A stretch of DNA of 64,000 bases from an uncultured Alphaproteobacteria bacterium (GCA_902563505.1 CACEXK010000001.1:62001-126000); one strand, 5' to 3'; counted from the stretch's first letter, positions 1 to 9,768 are shown. A program made the numbers and translations. Notes: generated by a model from the sequence alone, not told the origin.

Positions 1-2868
1 AAAAGCTTTTCCTATTTTCTCTCGATAGTTTTTTTGGTATTTTTTACAATTCTTTTAATTTTTTTTTTCTTGTTATCTATTAAACCAATAAAGATTAATT
101 TTGTTGATTATTTTGATAGGGAAAGCCAGATTCTCAAAGAAACCAATTTAAAGGAAGTTGGGGATATTTATCTTAGTTTTAATAGAAAATCAAAAAACTT
201 TGAATTATTGATTGAAGATTTAGTACTTGGTGATTCTTATTTTAAGAGTACACAAATGAATTTAGATTTTAAATTATCCAGAGATTTTTTTGATACATCC
301 TTAAAAATTTATGATGCTGATTTTACAATTAGAGGAAAGAATAATGAAAATGATACTCTCGACTATTCCAATGCTTTAATTAAATTAAAAGAAAAATTTG
401 ACTTTATTAATAAATTCAATGTTATTGAAATTATTAATAGTAAGTTATTAATAGATTTGAGTGAAGATCTAAATCTAAACTATTTGATAGATTTAAAAAT
501 AAAAAATGAAAGAATTTTTGGCATTATCTCTGAATTAGATAATGTTAACAATTATTTGTCTTTTGATTTAAAAAAAACCGAAGATATTAACTCTAATTTT
601 GAAATTAAAAATTTTAATATCGATTTTGTTGAACTTATGTTTGGTGAAGATTTATTGGATTTAAAGGATCTTAGAATCTCTGGAAGTTCTAAATCAGCTA
701 TGTTGAATGAAACAAGTTTAGGTGAACTTAAGTTTGATTTTTTTTTGGATGGTGAATTAAACTATGAGACTAATAATATTAAGAAGAAAATAATTTTTGA
801 AAGAAATAATTTTGATGGATCTTTAAAAAATAATAAACTTGAAATTCTTTTAGGCTTTAATGATAAAGAATCACAGTTTGCGATAGGACTAAATACGATT
901 CTAAATGAAGACCCTAAACCAAACTTTTATCTTAAAATTGACTCAATTTATGTGAAAAACCTTTTAAATGTTTGGCCAAAAGGCCTTGCTAATTCGGTAT
1001 ACTTCTGGATGAAGAAAAACTCTAATGGATTGATAGATAATGTAAGGATAGATATAGAATCTAAATTTGACGGAAAAAATATAATTTTAGGAAAAGTTGA
1101 TGGTACCTTTGAGTGTAATAATATTGAAATCCAATATATGGACTCGATGCCATCAATAAAAAATATTTATGGGAATGCAAAAATGGAAAATTCAAGAGTT
1201 TTTTTTGATATAAATTCTGGAAATTCAAATAATCTTCAAATAAATCGTGGAACAGTTGATTTATATGACTTAGATAGTGAAACAGAAAAAGCTGATATAA
1301 ATCTAAATATTTCATCAGTTAATGCTGATGTAGTTAAGTACTTAGATCTAACTGAGATAAATAAAAGTAATTTTGCCAAATTAAAAAAAATTGATGGAAA
1401 TACCGTAATCGATTTAAATTTAAAATTTCCTTTGTTTCTTGATTTAAAAGCTGAGCAGATTAATTACAATGCTGAAGCAGAAATATCTAATGGCTTTTTC
1501 AATAATGTATTTAAAGATTTTTCAATTAATGACTTAAAGCTAAACATTAAAGTTAAAGAAGATTTGGTAAAATATGATGGTGAGGGTTTTATTGAAAATT
1601 CGTTCATGAATTTTGACGGTGAGCAAATTTCTGAGGAAAATAAAATTTTTGACAAGATAAATGGTAAAATAGATTTGGAGGGACAACTTTTAGAAAAAAT
1701 AATAAAAAATCAATTCTCAAATTATCAAGGTAGCATTAATTTAAATTTTTCATATATTGAAGATGAAAAAACCTTTAAAATTGAGGGAATAGGTGAACTT
1801 GATAACTTTTATGCTGAATCAGATTTTCTAGGAGAGAATCTTGATTTCACTGATGGAAAAATTAGATTTATAGTTAGTCCATTTAATAACAAGTATTCTG
1901 GTTTTATTGATCTGAAAACTAAAAATGTCATTCTTGAAATTGACACAATATTTGACGATTTAGAAGTTAAAAAAGCTAAAATTCCAAAGTTTGTGAGTCC
2001 TAAACAAGATTTCAATCTTATTTATGAAAAAGATAAAGATGCAAATATGAAAATTAGAGGTAGAAAATTGAAAATTTCCGAGATTAAATTTGAAGAAGAT
2101 TCCTTTTTCTCTGAACTCTCAGATCTTAAACTAGATCTTGAAATTGATGAATTATTTATTAGCGATTCAAAGTTCACTTCTCCAAGGATTAATTTCTTGA
2201 AAAATAACAATAAATTCGAAAATCTTTTTGTTGAACTTTTAGGAGATAAAGATTACCACAAGATTCAAATCAACCAAGAGCAAGATAAGAAAATTTTTTT
2301 ATTAGAATCAAACTATGCTCCTGGTTTTTTAAAATTATTTGATGTTGATTTAAAAATAAATACAGGAAGCCTGAAAATAAAGGGTGAAAAAAATATGAAT
2401 TCAATAGGTTATAAAGGTATAATTGCAGGAAAAGATTTTGTTTTATTAGATGCTCCATTTTTAGCAGATTTTATAAGTCTTTTTTCACTTAAAGGATTAG
2501 CACAGAAACTTAAGGATGGTGGTATAATATTTGAAGATTTAAATGCCAAATATGAATTTTCAGATGGTAAGTTAAGAATTATTGATAGTTTAATAAAAGG
2601 AAGTGAATTAGGAATTCAATTTGATAGTGTTGTTGGTTTCGATAATGATTATTTCTTGACAACAGGTTCAATAATACCTGCTTACACGATCAATACACTC
2701 TTAACAAAATTCCCAATTGTTGGAGAAATAATTACTGCAGGTTCACCCGAAGATGGTTTGATTGGAGCAAAGTTTAAAGTTGAGAAAATCGAAGGAGAGT
2801 ACGATATTTCTTATAATCCAATTTCTGTTTTTGTCCCAAATGTAATTAAAAACTTCTTAGGAGATTAA
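1..2868 (+). CDS. AsmA/YhdP-like (DUF3971) envelope protein, 5' partial
   Basis: The frame is open from the first base of the window, so the true start probably lies upstream; a TTG at 34 is the first start codon visible inside. About 950 residues begin with a hydrophobic segment (one membrane anchor) followed by a long stretch rich in beta structure. The last 60 residues carry the typical family ending: a GSIIPAYTINTLLTKFPIVG-type stretch, then an AGSPEDGLIGAKF-type stretch. This family (AsmA/TamB/YhdP) forms periplasm-spanning lipid-transport bridges between inner and outer membrane; that role is taken from the family. The 3' end overlaps convergent tyrS by 12 bp, so no terminator fits between them. 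Family is fairly sure; substrate unknown. Confidence 0.8.
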   Translation, partial: KSFSYFLSIVFLVFFTILLIFFFLLSIKPIKINFVDYFDRESQILKETNLKEVGDIYLSFNRKSKNFELLIEDLVLGDSYFKSTQMNLDFKLSRDFFDTSLKIYDADFTIRGKNNENDTLDYSNALIKLKEKFDFINKFNVIEIINSKLLIDLSEDLNLNYLIDLKIKNERIFGIISELDNVNNYLSFDLKKTEDINSNFEIKNFNIDFVELMFGEDLLDLKDLRISGSSKSAMLNETSLGELKFDFFLDGELNYETNNIKKKIIFERNNFDGSLKNNKLEILLGFNDKESQFAIGLNTILNEDPKPNFYLKIDSIYVKNLLNVWPKGLANSVYFWMKKNSNGLIDNVRIDIESKFDGKNIILGKVDGTFECNNIEIQYMDSMPSIKNIYGNAKMENSRVFFDINSGNSNNLQINRGTVDLYDLDSETEKADINLNISSVNADVVKYLDLTEINKSNFAKLKKIDGNTVIDLNLKFPLFLDLKAEQINYNAEAEISNGFFNNVFKDFSINDLKLNIKVKEDLVKYDGEGFIENSFMNFDGEQISEENKIFDKINGKIDLEGQLLEKIIKNQFSNYQGSINLNFSYIEDEKTFKIEGIGELDNFYAESDFLGENLDFTDGKIRFIVSPFNNKYSGFIDLKTKNVILEIDTIFDDLEVKKAKIPKFVSPKQDFNLIYEKDKDANMKIRGRKLKISEIKFEEDSFFSELSDLKLDLEIDELFISDSKFTSPRINFLKNNNKFENLFVELLGDKDYHKIQINQEQDKKIFLLESNYAPGFLKLFDVDLKINTGSLKIKGEKNMNSIGYKGIIAGKDFVLLDAPFLADFISLFSLKGLAQKLKDGGIIFEDLNAKYEFSDGKLRIIDSLIKGSELGIQFDSVVGFDNDYFLTTGSIIPAYTINTLLTKFPIVGEIITAGSPEDGLIGAKFKVEKIEGEYDISYNPISVFVPNVIKNFLGD

Positions 2869-4137
2869 CTCAACAATTCCGTATTTGTTCTTTCCTACAT
2901 GAATAACGACATAATAAGTATTTTTTTTATTTGGATGGTTAATGAAATAATTTTTTTTCATTAATACCTCTTTATCAGTTATTTTATCATTATTAATTTT
3001 TACTGCTCCTTGCGAAATCAATCTTTTTGATTCTCCATTAGACTTACAAAACTTTAGATCAATTAAAATTTCTTTTAACGACAAACCAGATTCTATGACT
3101 TTATTTTTAATAACCAACTTATTTTCACAATTATTAATTACATTTGAGTCAAGTTCATTATTTACTAGTATCTGACTAGCTTCAGATTCGGCTTTCTTAG
3201 AATTTTCTTCTCCGTGACAAAGTTTTGTGACTTCATTTGCCAATAATATTTTGAGTTGATTTAAATCTGAACCACTTAATGATCGATACCCTTCAATTTT
3301 TTTTGTATCTAATTCAGTGAATAACAATAGAAATTTGATAATATCTTGATCAGATGTATTTCTCCAATATTGCCAAAAGCTTGTTGGATCTAATTTGTCC
3401 TCAGATAACCAAATAGCGCCTGCTGCAGTTTTCCCCATTTTTGCTCCAGCAGATGTTGTTATAAGTGGTGTGGTTAACCCAAAAACATCTTGTTGCTCGA
3501 GTCTTTTAACTAAATCAATACCTGAAACAATATTTCCCCATTGATCTGATCCACCAAACTGAATTTTACATTTATATTTTTGAAAAAGCTTTATAAAGTC
3601 ATAGGCTTGAAGTATGGAATAATTAAATTCCAAAAAGCTAAGATTTTGCTCCCTTTTTAATCTTTGTTTTATAGATTCAAGAGACAACATTTTGTTGATT
3701 GAGAATTTACTGCCAATATCTCTTATAAAATTTATATATTTTAAATTATTTAGCCAATCATAATTATCAACCAATATAGCGCAACTGGCACTAGATTTTT
3801 CAAAATTAAGAAACTTTTCAAAGACTTTTCTCAATTTCTTTTTATTCAAATTTATTTCATCTTCAGAGAGAATTTTTCGTGTTTCATCTTTTCCAGAAGG
3901 ATCTCCAACAAGAGTTGTGCCACCCCCAATTAGAATTATTGGTTTGTGACCAAATTTTTGAAAATTTCTTAAAAGCATAAGTGGCAACAAAGAACCTGCA
4001 TGTAGGCTATCCGAAGTACAATCAAATCCAATATAGGCTACGGATGGTTTTTTTAAATAATTTCTCAAGCTTTGTTCATCTGTACATTGATGAATGAATC
4101 CTCTTTCATTAATATATTTAAAAAAATCTTTATTCAT
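2857..4137 (-). CDS. tyrS: Tyrosyl-tRNA synthetase
   Basis: Charges tRNA-Tyr with tyrosine in the cytoplasm. At 426 aa it has normal bacterial TyrRS length. The class I signature HIGH appears as HAGS (residues 46-49). The tyrosine/tRNA-site motif QFGGSDQWGNIVSG lies near residues 193-206 and the KMSKS loop is KMGKT (233-237). The C-terminal 80 residues form an S4 RNA-binding domain (SLKEILIDLKFCKSNGESKR). The ATG start lies 31 bp from the divergent anmK, so both promoters must overlap in a very short region. Confidence 0.97.
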   Translation of the reverse strand: MNKDFFKYINERGFIHQCTDEQSLRNYLKKPSVAYIGFDCTSDSLHAGSLLPLMLLRNFQKFGHKPIILIGGGTTLVGDPSGKDETRKILSEDEINLNKKKLRKVFEKFLNFEKSSASCAILVDNYDWLNNLKYINFIRDIGSKFSINKMLSLESIKQRLKREQNLSFLEFNYSILQAYDFIKLFQKYKCKIQFGGSDQWGNIVSGIDLVKRLEQQDVFGLTTPLITTSAGAKMGKTAAGAIWLSEDKLDPTSFWQYWRNTSDQDIIKFLLLFTELDTKKIEGYRSLSGSDLNQLKILLANEVTKLCHGEENSKKAESEASQILVNNELDSNVINNCENKLVIKNKVIESGLSLKEILIDLKFCKSNGESKRLISQGAVKINNDKITDKEVLMKKNYFINHPNKKNTYYVVIHVGKNKYGIVELIS

Positions 4138-4168
4138 AGTTTTCCTACTGTGGTTATAATATTAAAAA

Positions 4169-5284
4169 ATGAAAAATAAAGAAATTTATGCATTAGGAAT
4201 TATGAGTGGAACTTCACTTGATGGTTTAGATTTTTCACTTATCAAATCAGATGGTCTTAAAAATATTAAAGTTTTATTTAATCATTATTTTAAATTTAAT
4301 TCGAAGATGATTACTAATCTAAAAGATTTAATTTTAGAATTTAATAATAAACCATTGAAATTTAACAGAAAATCAAGTCTTTTTATTGAAACCGAAAAAG
4401 AGTTTACTGATTTATTGTTAAAAAAAATAAAAATTTTTTTTAATAAAATTAACTTCGAATTTAAAAAATTAAGTTTGATAGGTGTTCATGGGAATACTCT
4501 TTTACATAATCCAAAAAATAAGATTTCTTTGCAGCTTGGAGATTTTAAGTTGTTATCAAATATGTTAAAGATCAAGATTGTCGCTAATTTTAGAGATAAT
4601 GATATAAAACTTGGTGGGGAAGGAGCCCCATTGGTTCCTATAAGTCATCAAGCAATGTTTTCAGAAAAAGACAAAAATATAATGGTTGTCAATATTGGTG
4701 GAATATCTAACTTTTCATTTTTAATTGGAAAAAATAAATTACTTTCCTCTGACATTGGCCCAGGAAATACTTTAATTGATAAATATTGTTTTTTAAAGTT
4801 TAAGAAGTTTTTTGATAAGGACGGAAAATTAGCTAAAAAGGGTAATTTAAAATTAGAAATTGTTGAAGAATGGTTAAAAAAAAAATTTTTAAAAAAAAAT
4901 CCACCTTATTCATTTGATAATAGTTTTTTTAAAGTTGAGAGTTTTGCCAGTAATAAAATTAATGAATATGATATATTGAGGTCGCTTACTTTTTTTTCAG
5001 CAAAAATAATTTCCGATTTAAGATTTAAGATAAATTTGAAAATTGATCATTGGATTTTTACAGGGGGAGGGGTAAAAAATTATACTTTGATGAAAGATAT
5101 TAGAGATATTTTACATGATGAAAGTCTTTTTATTTCTGACGAGCTTGGTTTTGATTCATCATTTATAGAATCCGTGGCATTTGCATATATTTCTATCAGA
5201 ACTGTTAAAGGTTTACCATCAGCTTTTCCAGAGACAACTGGCTGTTGTAGAAAAAATATTTGTGGAAAAATATATTTACCTTAG
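4169..5284 (+). CDS. anmK: Anhydro-N-acetylmuramic acid kinase
   Basis: Phosphorylates 1,6-anhydro-MurNAc from peptidoglycan turnover to MurNAc-6-phosphate, feeding cell-wall recycling. The 371-aa protein carries the full signature set: GIMSGTSLDGLDF at the N-terminus (phosphate binding), NIGGISNFSF, DIGPGNTLIDKY and the glycine-rich FTGGGVKN near the C-terminus. The sugar-kinase/actin fold is known from the family. It is divergent from tyrS, a frequent alphaproteobacterial pairing, and its stop overlaps the convergent hydrolase gene by 4 bp. The ATG at 4169 fits the family N-terminus closely. Confidence 0.95.
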   Translation: MKNKEIYALGIMSGTSLDGLDFSLIKSDGLKNIKVLFNHYFKFNSKMITNLKDLILEFNNKPLKFNRKSSLFIETEKEFTDLLLKKIKIFFNKINFEFKKLSLIGVHGNTLLHNPKNKISLQLGDFKLLSNMLKIKIVANFRDNDIKLGGEGAPLVPISHQAMFSEKDKNIMVVNIGGISNFSFLIGKNKLLSSDIGPGNTLIDKYCFLKFKKFFDKDGKLAKKGNLKLEIVEEWLKKKFLKKNPPYSFDNSFFKVESFASNKINEYDILRSLTFFSAKIISDLRFKINLKIDHWIFTGGGVKNYTLMKDIRDILHDESLFISDELGFDSSFIESVAFAYISIRTVKGLPSAFPETTGCCRKNICGKIYLP

Positions 5285-5922
5285 TTTTTACTATTTTTTA
5301 AAAAATAATTTTTGACTTTTTCAACTACTTTGCTTTCAATGCTTGTAAAAAAGTGATCATTAGACTTTATTACTTCTTGATTTACATTTATTGTTTTTTG
5401 TTGATTAAGTCTCTTAACAACATCTTTAATTAAATCAACCTCTATTAGGCTATCCTTATCTGCATTTAGAATTATTCCTGATGCAGGGCAGGGTGCTAAA
5501 AAGTTGAAATCATATTTTCCAACAGGCGGGCTTATTAAAATAAATTTAGGTATTTCAGGCCTCCTCATCAATAATTGCATGCCAATCCAGGCTCCAAAAG
5601 AAATCCCACAAATCCAAAACTCTTCTGATTCTTGATTTTGATTTTGCAACCAATCCAATGCAATTGCTGAATCTGCGAGTTCACCTTCACTCCCATCATG
5701 TTCACCATCAGACTTCCCAACACCTCTAAAATTGAATCTTAAACTTGAAAACCCAAGATCAGAAAATAGTCTATGAAGTTTTAAAGATAGAGGATTGTTC
5801 ATATTACCTCCATGTCCAGGATGAGCATGAAGGATAAGTACAGAAGGAGAGGTTGGCTTGTTATTGTGGGTGTATCTCCCTTCAAGCCTACCAGCAGGAC
5901 CATTGAGTAAAATTTCGGGCAT
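5281..5922 (-). CDS. Small alpha/beta hydrolase (COG2945-like)
   Basis: A 213-aa cytoplasmic alpha/beta hydrolase of the KANL3/TEX30-like group. Visible features are HAHPGHGGNMNNP near residues 32-44, NFRGVGKSDG (64-73), the nucleophile elbow GISFG with Ser108, and a C-terminal SNDHFF supplying the catalytic His. The substrate is unknown. The family often sits beside Fe-S assembly genes in alphaproteobacteria, and here it is divergent from cysE/isc. Its ATG lies only 2 bp from the predicted IscR operator, so IscR may also affect this gene. Confidence 0.8.
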   Translation of the reverse strand: MPEILLNGPAGRLEGRYTHNNKPTSPSVLILHAHPGHGGNMNNPLSLKLHRLFSDLGFSSLRFNFRGVGKSDGEHDGSEGELADSAIALDWLQNQNQESEEFWICGISFGAWIGMQLLMRRPEIPKFILISPPVGKYDFNFLAPCPASGIILNADKDSLIEVDLIKDVVKRLNQQKTINVNQEVIKSNDHFFTSIESKVVEKVKNYFLKNSKN

Positions 5923-5924
5923 TT

Positions 5925-5949
5925 AAACTTGACTAAATTAGTAAGGTAT
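5925..5949 (+). promoter_or_regulatory. Predicted IscR type 1 operator
   Basis: This 25-bp site aligns with the E. coli IscR type 1 consensus ATASYYGACTRWWWYAGTCRRSTAT at 23 of 25 positions by hand alignment. The two half-sites are GACT and AGT around an AAATT centre, and the site ends GGTAT. It overlaps the -35 element of the promoter for cysE-iscR-isc, the same arrangement as autorepression at E. coli iscR. The consensus is from established work; binding here is inferred. Confidence 0.72.
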
Positions 5950-5957
5950 ATTATATC
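5929..5957 (+). promoter_or_regulatory. Likely sigma70 promoter of cysE-isc operon
   Basis: TTGACT (5929-5934) is followed after exactly 17 bp by TATATC (5952-5957), giving a plausible -35/-10 pair with transcription starting near 5964 and a leader of about 20 nt before the cysE ATG. A TATAAT at 5966-5971 is closer to consensus but has no -35 at a proper distance and would leave almost no leader. Confidence 0.5.
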
Positions 5958-5985
5958 TTAGCTTATATAATATATTATAAAAAAA

Positions 5986-6747
5986 ATGTCAAAAAATTTA
6001 TTTTCTTTAATATTGTCTGATCTTGTCGCAGCAAAAAATAGGGACCCTGCGGCCAGAAATTATTTAGAAGTTTTTTTTACCTATCCTGGGTTTCATTCAA
6101 TTCTAATACACAGAGTCTGCAACCTTTTTTGGAAGATAAAATTTAAATTTTTAGCCAGATTTCTGAGTTATTTATCAAGAATAATTACATCAATAGAAAT
6201 TCACCCTGCCGCCAACATTGGTAGAGGTTTTTTTATTGATCATGGAGCAGGTTTGGTCATTGGTGAAACTTCAAAAATAGGGGATAATGTAACAATTTAC
6301 CAACAAGCAACATTGGGAGGTATTTCTCCGTCAGTTGATTCAAAATCTCAAAAAAAGATAAAAAGACACCCTACAATTGATGATAATGTAATTATTGGTT
6401 CAGGGGCTCAAATTTTAGGACCAGTATTAATAGGAAAAAACTCTAGAATTGGTGCTAATGCGGTTGTTCTTAATGATGTACCTGAAAATATGACATTTGT
6501 TGGTATTCCAGCGAGAAAACTTGAATCTTTTAAAAGGTATGCCCATTTTAATCCATATGGAATTAGTAAAGGTAAAATTGATGATCCAAATAAAAAAAGC
6601 ATTCTTGCTCTTTATAAAGAATTACATTTATTGAGCGAAAGTGTTTTAGATCTCCAATCTAAACTGAACTATATTAATAAAGACAATGTTAACTTTAATA
6701 TTGATGTTAGAGATAACAAAGCAAAGAAAGAACAAAAGAGAAAGTAA
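5986..6747 (+). CDS. cysE: Serine O-acetyltransferase
   Basis: Makes O-acetylserine from serine and acetyl-CoA, the carbon precursor for cysteine. The 253-aa protein has a helical N-terminal domain, then a left-handed beta-helix of hexapeptide repeats with IDHGAGLVIGETSKIGDN (catalytic His) and QQATLGG. The C-terminal tail past about residue 215 is charged and rather long. It is the first gene after the predicted IscR site and ends 1 bp before iscR, so it is very probably co-transcribed with the Fe-S assembly genes. No Shine-Dalgarno motif is evident. Confidence 0.93.
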   Translation: MSKNLFSLILSDLVAAKNRDPAARNYLEVFFTYPGFHSILIHRVCNLFWKIKFKFLARFLSYLSRIITSIEIHPAANIGRGFFIDHGAGLVIGETSKIGDNVTIYQQATLGGISPSVDSKSQKKIKRHPTIDDNVIIGSGAQILGPVLIGKNSRIGANAVVLNDVPENMTFVGIPARKLESFKRYAHFNPYGISKGKIDDPNKKSILALYKELHLLSESVLDLQSKLNYINKDNVNFNIDVRDNKAKKEQKRK

Positions 6748-6748
6748 A

Positions 6749-7240
6749 ATGAAATTGACATCAAAAGGAAGATTTGCTGTAACATCACTAGTTGATTTAG
6801 CCTTAAACTCTAATGGAAATAACCCTGTTAGTTTGAGTGAGATTTCTGGTCGTCAACAAATCTCTGTTACCTTTTTAGAGCAAATTTTTTCCTCCCTTAA
6901 AAAAAAGGGAATAGTTAGAAGTGTAAGAGGAGCTCAAGGTGGTTATTTGTTTGCGAAAAAACCAAATTTAATAATGTTACTTGATGTTATTGAAGCTATT
7001 GATGAAGATTTGAAGATTAATAAATGTAATGGTGTTGACTTTGGCTGTAACCGTGATGGTAAAAAAACAAAATGTTTAACACACAATCTATGGAATAAAT
7101 TGACAAATCATATCCATTTTTTTCTTAATTCGGTTTCTATTGAGGATGTAAAAAAAGATCAGTACAGTTCAATTTTCGAATTCCACTATAACTCACCTAT
7201 CAACGACTTAAATTTTACAGGAAGTCCTAATTATGATTAA
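6749..7240 (+). CDS. iscR: Rrf2-family Fe-S regulator IscR
   Basis: A 163-aa winged-helix repressor/activator that senses Fe-S status. I chose the ATG at 6749 because [18 protein letters not shown] is the standard IscR N-terminus; the open frame upstream is a run-in from cysE. The recognition region has [20 protein letters not shown], then RGAQGGY in the wing. Three cysteines, in KCNGVDFGC and TKCLTH, fit the cluster-ligand positions of IscR. The last 8 bp overlap iscS. With the operator at 5925-5949 it probably represses its own operon when clusters are plentiful. Confidence 0.93.
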   Translation: MKLTSKGRFAVTSLVDLALNSNGNNPVSLSEISGRQQISVTFLEQIFSSLKKKGIVRSVRGAQGGYLFAKKPNLIMLLDVIEAIDEDLKINKCNGVDFGCNRDGKKTKCLTHNLWNKLTNHIHFFLNSVSIEDVKKDQYSSIFEFHYNSPINDLNFTGSPNYD

Positions 7241-8444
7241 AAATATATATTTTGATTATCAAGCAACTACTCCGGTTGATCCGAGAGTTTTAAAGAAAAT
7301 GATGCCATTTTTTGGAGAGATTTATGGGAATCCCCATTCTAGAAACCATTCCTATGGATGGGAAGCAGAAGCAGGAGTTGAACTTGCAAGAGAACAAGTA
7401 GCAAGTTTAATTAACGCAAACCCTAAAGAAATTATATTTACCTCAGGAGCAACAGAATCTAACAATCTTGCTATCAAAGGTCTTGCAGATTTTTATGGTG
7501 ACAAAAAAAAACATATAATAACTTGTGTAACAGAGCATAAATGTGTTTTGGAATCATGTAGGCATTTATCAGAGAAGGGATTTAAGATAACCTACCTTCC
7601 TGTAAACTCAGATGGTTTGATCGACCTAGAGATCTTGAAAAAATCAATAACAAAAGAGACTATGCTAGTTTCAATTATGGGAGTGCACAATGAGATAGGT
7701 GTGATTCAACCATTGAAGGATATTGGAAAGTTATGTCGTGATAATGGAGTTTTTTTTCATACGGACTGTGCTCAGGCTATTGGAAAAATACCACTGGATG
7801 TAGATAAAATGAATATTGATTTGATGAGTATTTCAGGTCATAAGATTTACGCACCAAAAGGAATTGGAGCTCTTTATGTAAGAAGAAAACCCCGGGTAAG
7901 AATCAGTGCAATGATTAATGGTGGCGGTCAAGAAAGGGGTATGAGGTCAGGAACTCTATCACCAGCACTATGTGTTGGCTTGGGTGAAGCCTGTAAAATT
8001 TATTCAAAAGAAATGGACCTAGAAGATAAAAAATTGACTAAATTAAAGAACTTAATGTTAAGCGGCATTAGAAAAGAATGTGATGATATATACCTAAATG
8101 GATCAGAAACAAAAAGAGTTCCGGGAAACCTTAATCTAAGTTTTGCCTATGTTGAAGGTGAATCTCTTATGATGGGAATTAAGAATTTAGCAGTCTCATC
8201 AGGATCTGCTTGTACATCGGCTTCGCTTGAACCTTCATATGTGTTAAAAGCACTAGGAGTTGAAGAAGAGCTTGCCCATACCAGCCTAAGAATAGGTCTT
8301 GGTAGATTTACAACAGAAAATGATGTTAAAAATGCTGTTAAGCAGATAGTCAATGAAGTGCAAAGACTCAGGGCTTTAAGTCCACTTTGGGAAATGGCAC
8401 AAGAAGGCATTGACATCAGTAAAATTAAATGGGCGGCACATTAA
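7233..8444 (+). CDS. iscS: Cysteine desulfurase IscS
   Basis: PLP enzyme that takes sulfur from cysteine as a persulfide for IscU and, here, plausibly for MnmA. At 403 aa it has normal length. The PLP lysine is Lys204 in [10 protein letters not shown], and the sulfur-carrying Cys327 lies in the flexible loop [10 protein letters not shown]. The C-terminus ([18 protein letters not shown]) is the IscS-type tail that docks IscU. It overlaps iscR by 8 bp and precedes iscU by 21 bp. Confidence 0.97.
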   Translation: MIKNIYFDYQATTPVDPRVLKKMMPFFGEIYGNPHSRNHSYGWEAEAGVELAREQVASLINANPKEIIFTSGATESNNLAIKGLADFYGDKKKHIITCVTEHKCVLESCRHLSEKGFKITYLPVNSDGLIDLEILKKSITKETMLVSIMGVHNEIGVIQPLKDIGKLCRDNGVFFHTDCAQAIGKIPLDVDKMNIDLMSISGHKIYAPKGIGALYVRRKPRVRISAMINGGGQERGMRSGTLSPALCVGLGEACKIYSKEMDLEDKKLTKLKNLMLSGIRKECDDIYLNGSETKRVPGNLNLSFAYVEGESLMMGIKNLAVSSGSACTSASLEPSYVLKALGVEEELAHTSLRIGLGRFTTENDVKNAVKQIVNEVQRLRALSPLWEMAQEGIDISKIKWAAH

Positions 8445-8465
8445 CTTTAAAAAAAGGAAACAAAT

Positions 8466-8852
8466 ATGGCATATAGTAAAAAATTAATAGATCACTATGA
8501 AAATCCCAAAAATGTCGGTTCATTAAACAAAGAATCCAAGGATGTTGGGACTGGATTGGTCGGCGCCCCAGCTTGTGGAGATGTGATGAAACTTCAGATA
8601 AAAGTGAATGAACAATCAGGTGTGATTGAAGATGCTAAATTCAAAACATTTGGTTGTGGATCAGCGATTGCCTCAAGCTCATTAATTACTGAATGGGTCA
8701 AAGGAAAAAAAATTGAAGAAGCAAATTCAATAAAAAATACTGAAATTGCAAATCATCTTGCTCTTCCCCCTGTTAAAATACATTGTTCAATTTTAGCAGA
8801 GGACGCTATAAAAGCAGCAATCGATGATTATAAGAACAAGAATAAGAAATGA
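8466..8852 (+). CDS. iscU: Fe-S cluster scaffold IscU
   Basis: Scaffold on which [2Fe-2S] clusters are built. The 128-aa protein shows all three cluster cysteines (GAPACGDVM, TFGCGSAIAS, KIHCSILAEDA), the conserved Asp two residues after the first Cys, and the LPPVK motif recognised by the HscA chaperone. It overlaps iscA by 4 bp (ATGA), implying translational coupling. Confidence 0.97.
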   Translation: MAYSKKLIDHYENPKNVGSLNKESKDVGTGLVGAPACGDVMKLQIKVNEQSGVIEDAKFKTFGCGSAIASSSLITEWVKGKKIEEANSIKNTEIANHLALPPVKIHCSILAEDAIKAAIDDYKNKNKK

Positions 8853-9172
8853 TCACAGTTACCCAAAGTGCTCTTAATCAAATTAGAAAGTTAATTTCTG
8901 ACCGGAAAACTAAGCCTTTGGGTATAAGGTTGGGTATTAATACTAAAGGTTGCTCAGGGCTCTCGTATAATCTTCAATATGTAGATGAAAAAATTGAGGG
9001 TGATGAAACATTAAAAATTGAAGATATAAATGTCTATGTTGATCCAAAAGCCACGCTTTTTTTGATTGGTACACAAATGGATTATGAAGAAGGAGAGCTT
9101 GAATCAGGTTTTAAATTTCTCAATCCTAATGAAAAGGGTAGATGTGGTTGTGGCGAATCTTTTCATGTTTAA
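8849..9172 (+). CDS. iscA: A-type Fe-S carrier IscA
   Basis: The 107-aa A-type carrier passes clusters or iron to targets. Its three family cysteines are in TKGCSGLSY and the C-terminal CGCGESFHV. It has the normal length and lies between iscU and hscB as in classical isc operons. A second A-type protein (ErpA-like) is encoded at 62228-62548, so the genome has at least two members. Confidence 0.95.
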   Translation: MITVTQSALNQIRKLISDRKTKPLGIRLGINTKGCSGLSYNLQYVDEKIEGDETLKIEDINVYVDPKATLFLIGTQMDYEEGELESGFKFLNPNEKGRCGCGESFHV

Positions 9173-9188
9173 TTGCTAAATCTAAGCA

Positions 9189-9764
9189 ATGAATTCGAAA
9201 GAAAATTGTTGGAATTGTAAATCAATTGTCAAATCAAAAGGTTTCTTTTGTGATCACTGCGGTGTAATACAAAAACCTAGTTATTTAGACGAATTTGAAA
9301 TTTTTGGTTTAAAAAAGGAATTTTTAATTGATCTGAATGTCCTTGAGGATAAATACCTAGAACTGCAATCAAAATTACACCCTGATAAATTTGTTAACTC
9401 TTCACAAAATGAAAAAGATTTTTCCAATGAACATTCTTCTAGAATAAATGAGTCTTACAAATTATTAAAAAATAATGTTTCAAGAGCAAATATAATATTA
9501 AAATCCAACGGATATGATTTAGAAAAAGAATCCAAAACATTTGGAGATGAAAAAATGTTAGAGGATATAATGGATTTACAAAGTAAGTGTATGCTAGCTG
9601 AAAATGAAATTTCCAAAAAAAAAATAGGAAATGAAATTAAAGAAGTAATTGATGAAACAATCAATGAACTAAATCTTTTGTTTAAAAAAAAGTCTTGGAA
9701 GGAAGCCTACAACCTGAATGTAAAATTATCCTATCTCGAAAAAATGAAAAATAATATAAGCTAG
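9189..9764 (+). CDS. hscB: Co-chaperone HscB with N-terminal tetracysteine domain
   Basis: J-domain co-chaperone that delivers IscU to HscA and stimulates its ATPase. The 191-aa protein has an HPD motif (residues 64-66) and a C-terminal helical IscU-binding region. Ahead of the J domain is a tetracysteine (CxxC...CxxC; Cys7, 10, 21, 24) metal-binding module starting CWNC, absent from E. coli HscB but present in human mitochondrial HSCB. The gene lies between iscA (16 bp gap) and hscA (4 bp gap). Confidence 0.93.
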   Translation: MNSKENCWNCKSIVKSKGFFCDHCGVIQKPSYLDEFEIFGLKKEFLIDLNVLEDKYLELQSKLHPDKFVNSSQNEKDFSNEHSSRINESYKLLKNNVSRANIILKSNGYDLEKESKTFGDEKMLEDIMDLQSKCMLAENEISKKKIGNEIKEVIDETINELNLLFKKKSWKEAYNLNVKLSYLEKMKNNIS

Positions 9765-9768
9765 AAAA

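Noticed and set aside
6686-6748. Longer IscR start inside cysE
   Set aside because: The 21 extra residues are out-of-frame cysE sequence; IscR normally begins [11 protein letters not shown].
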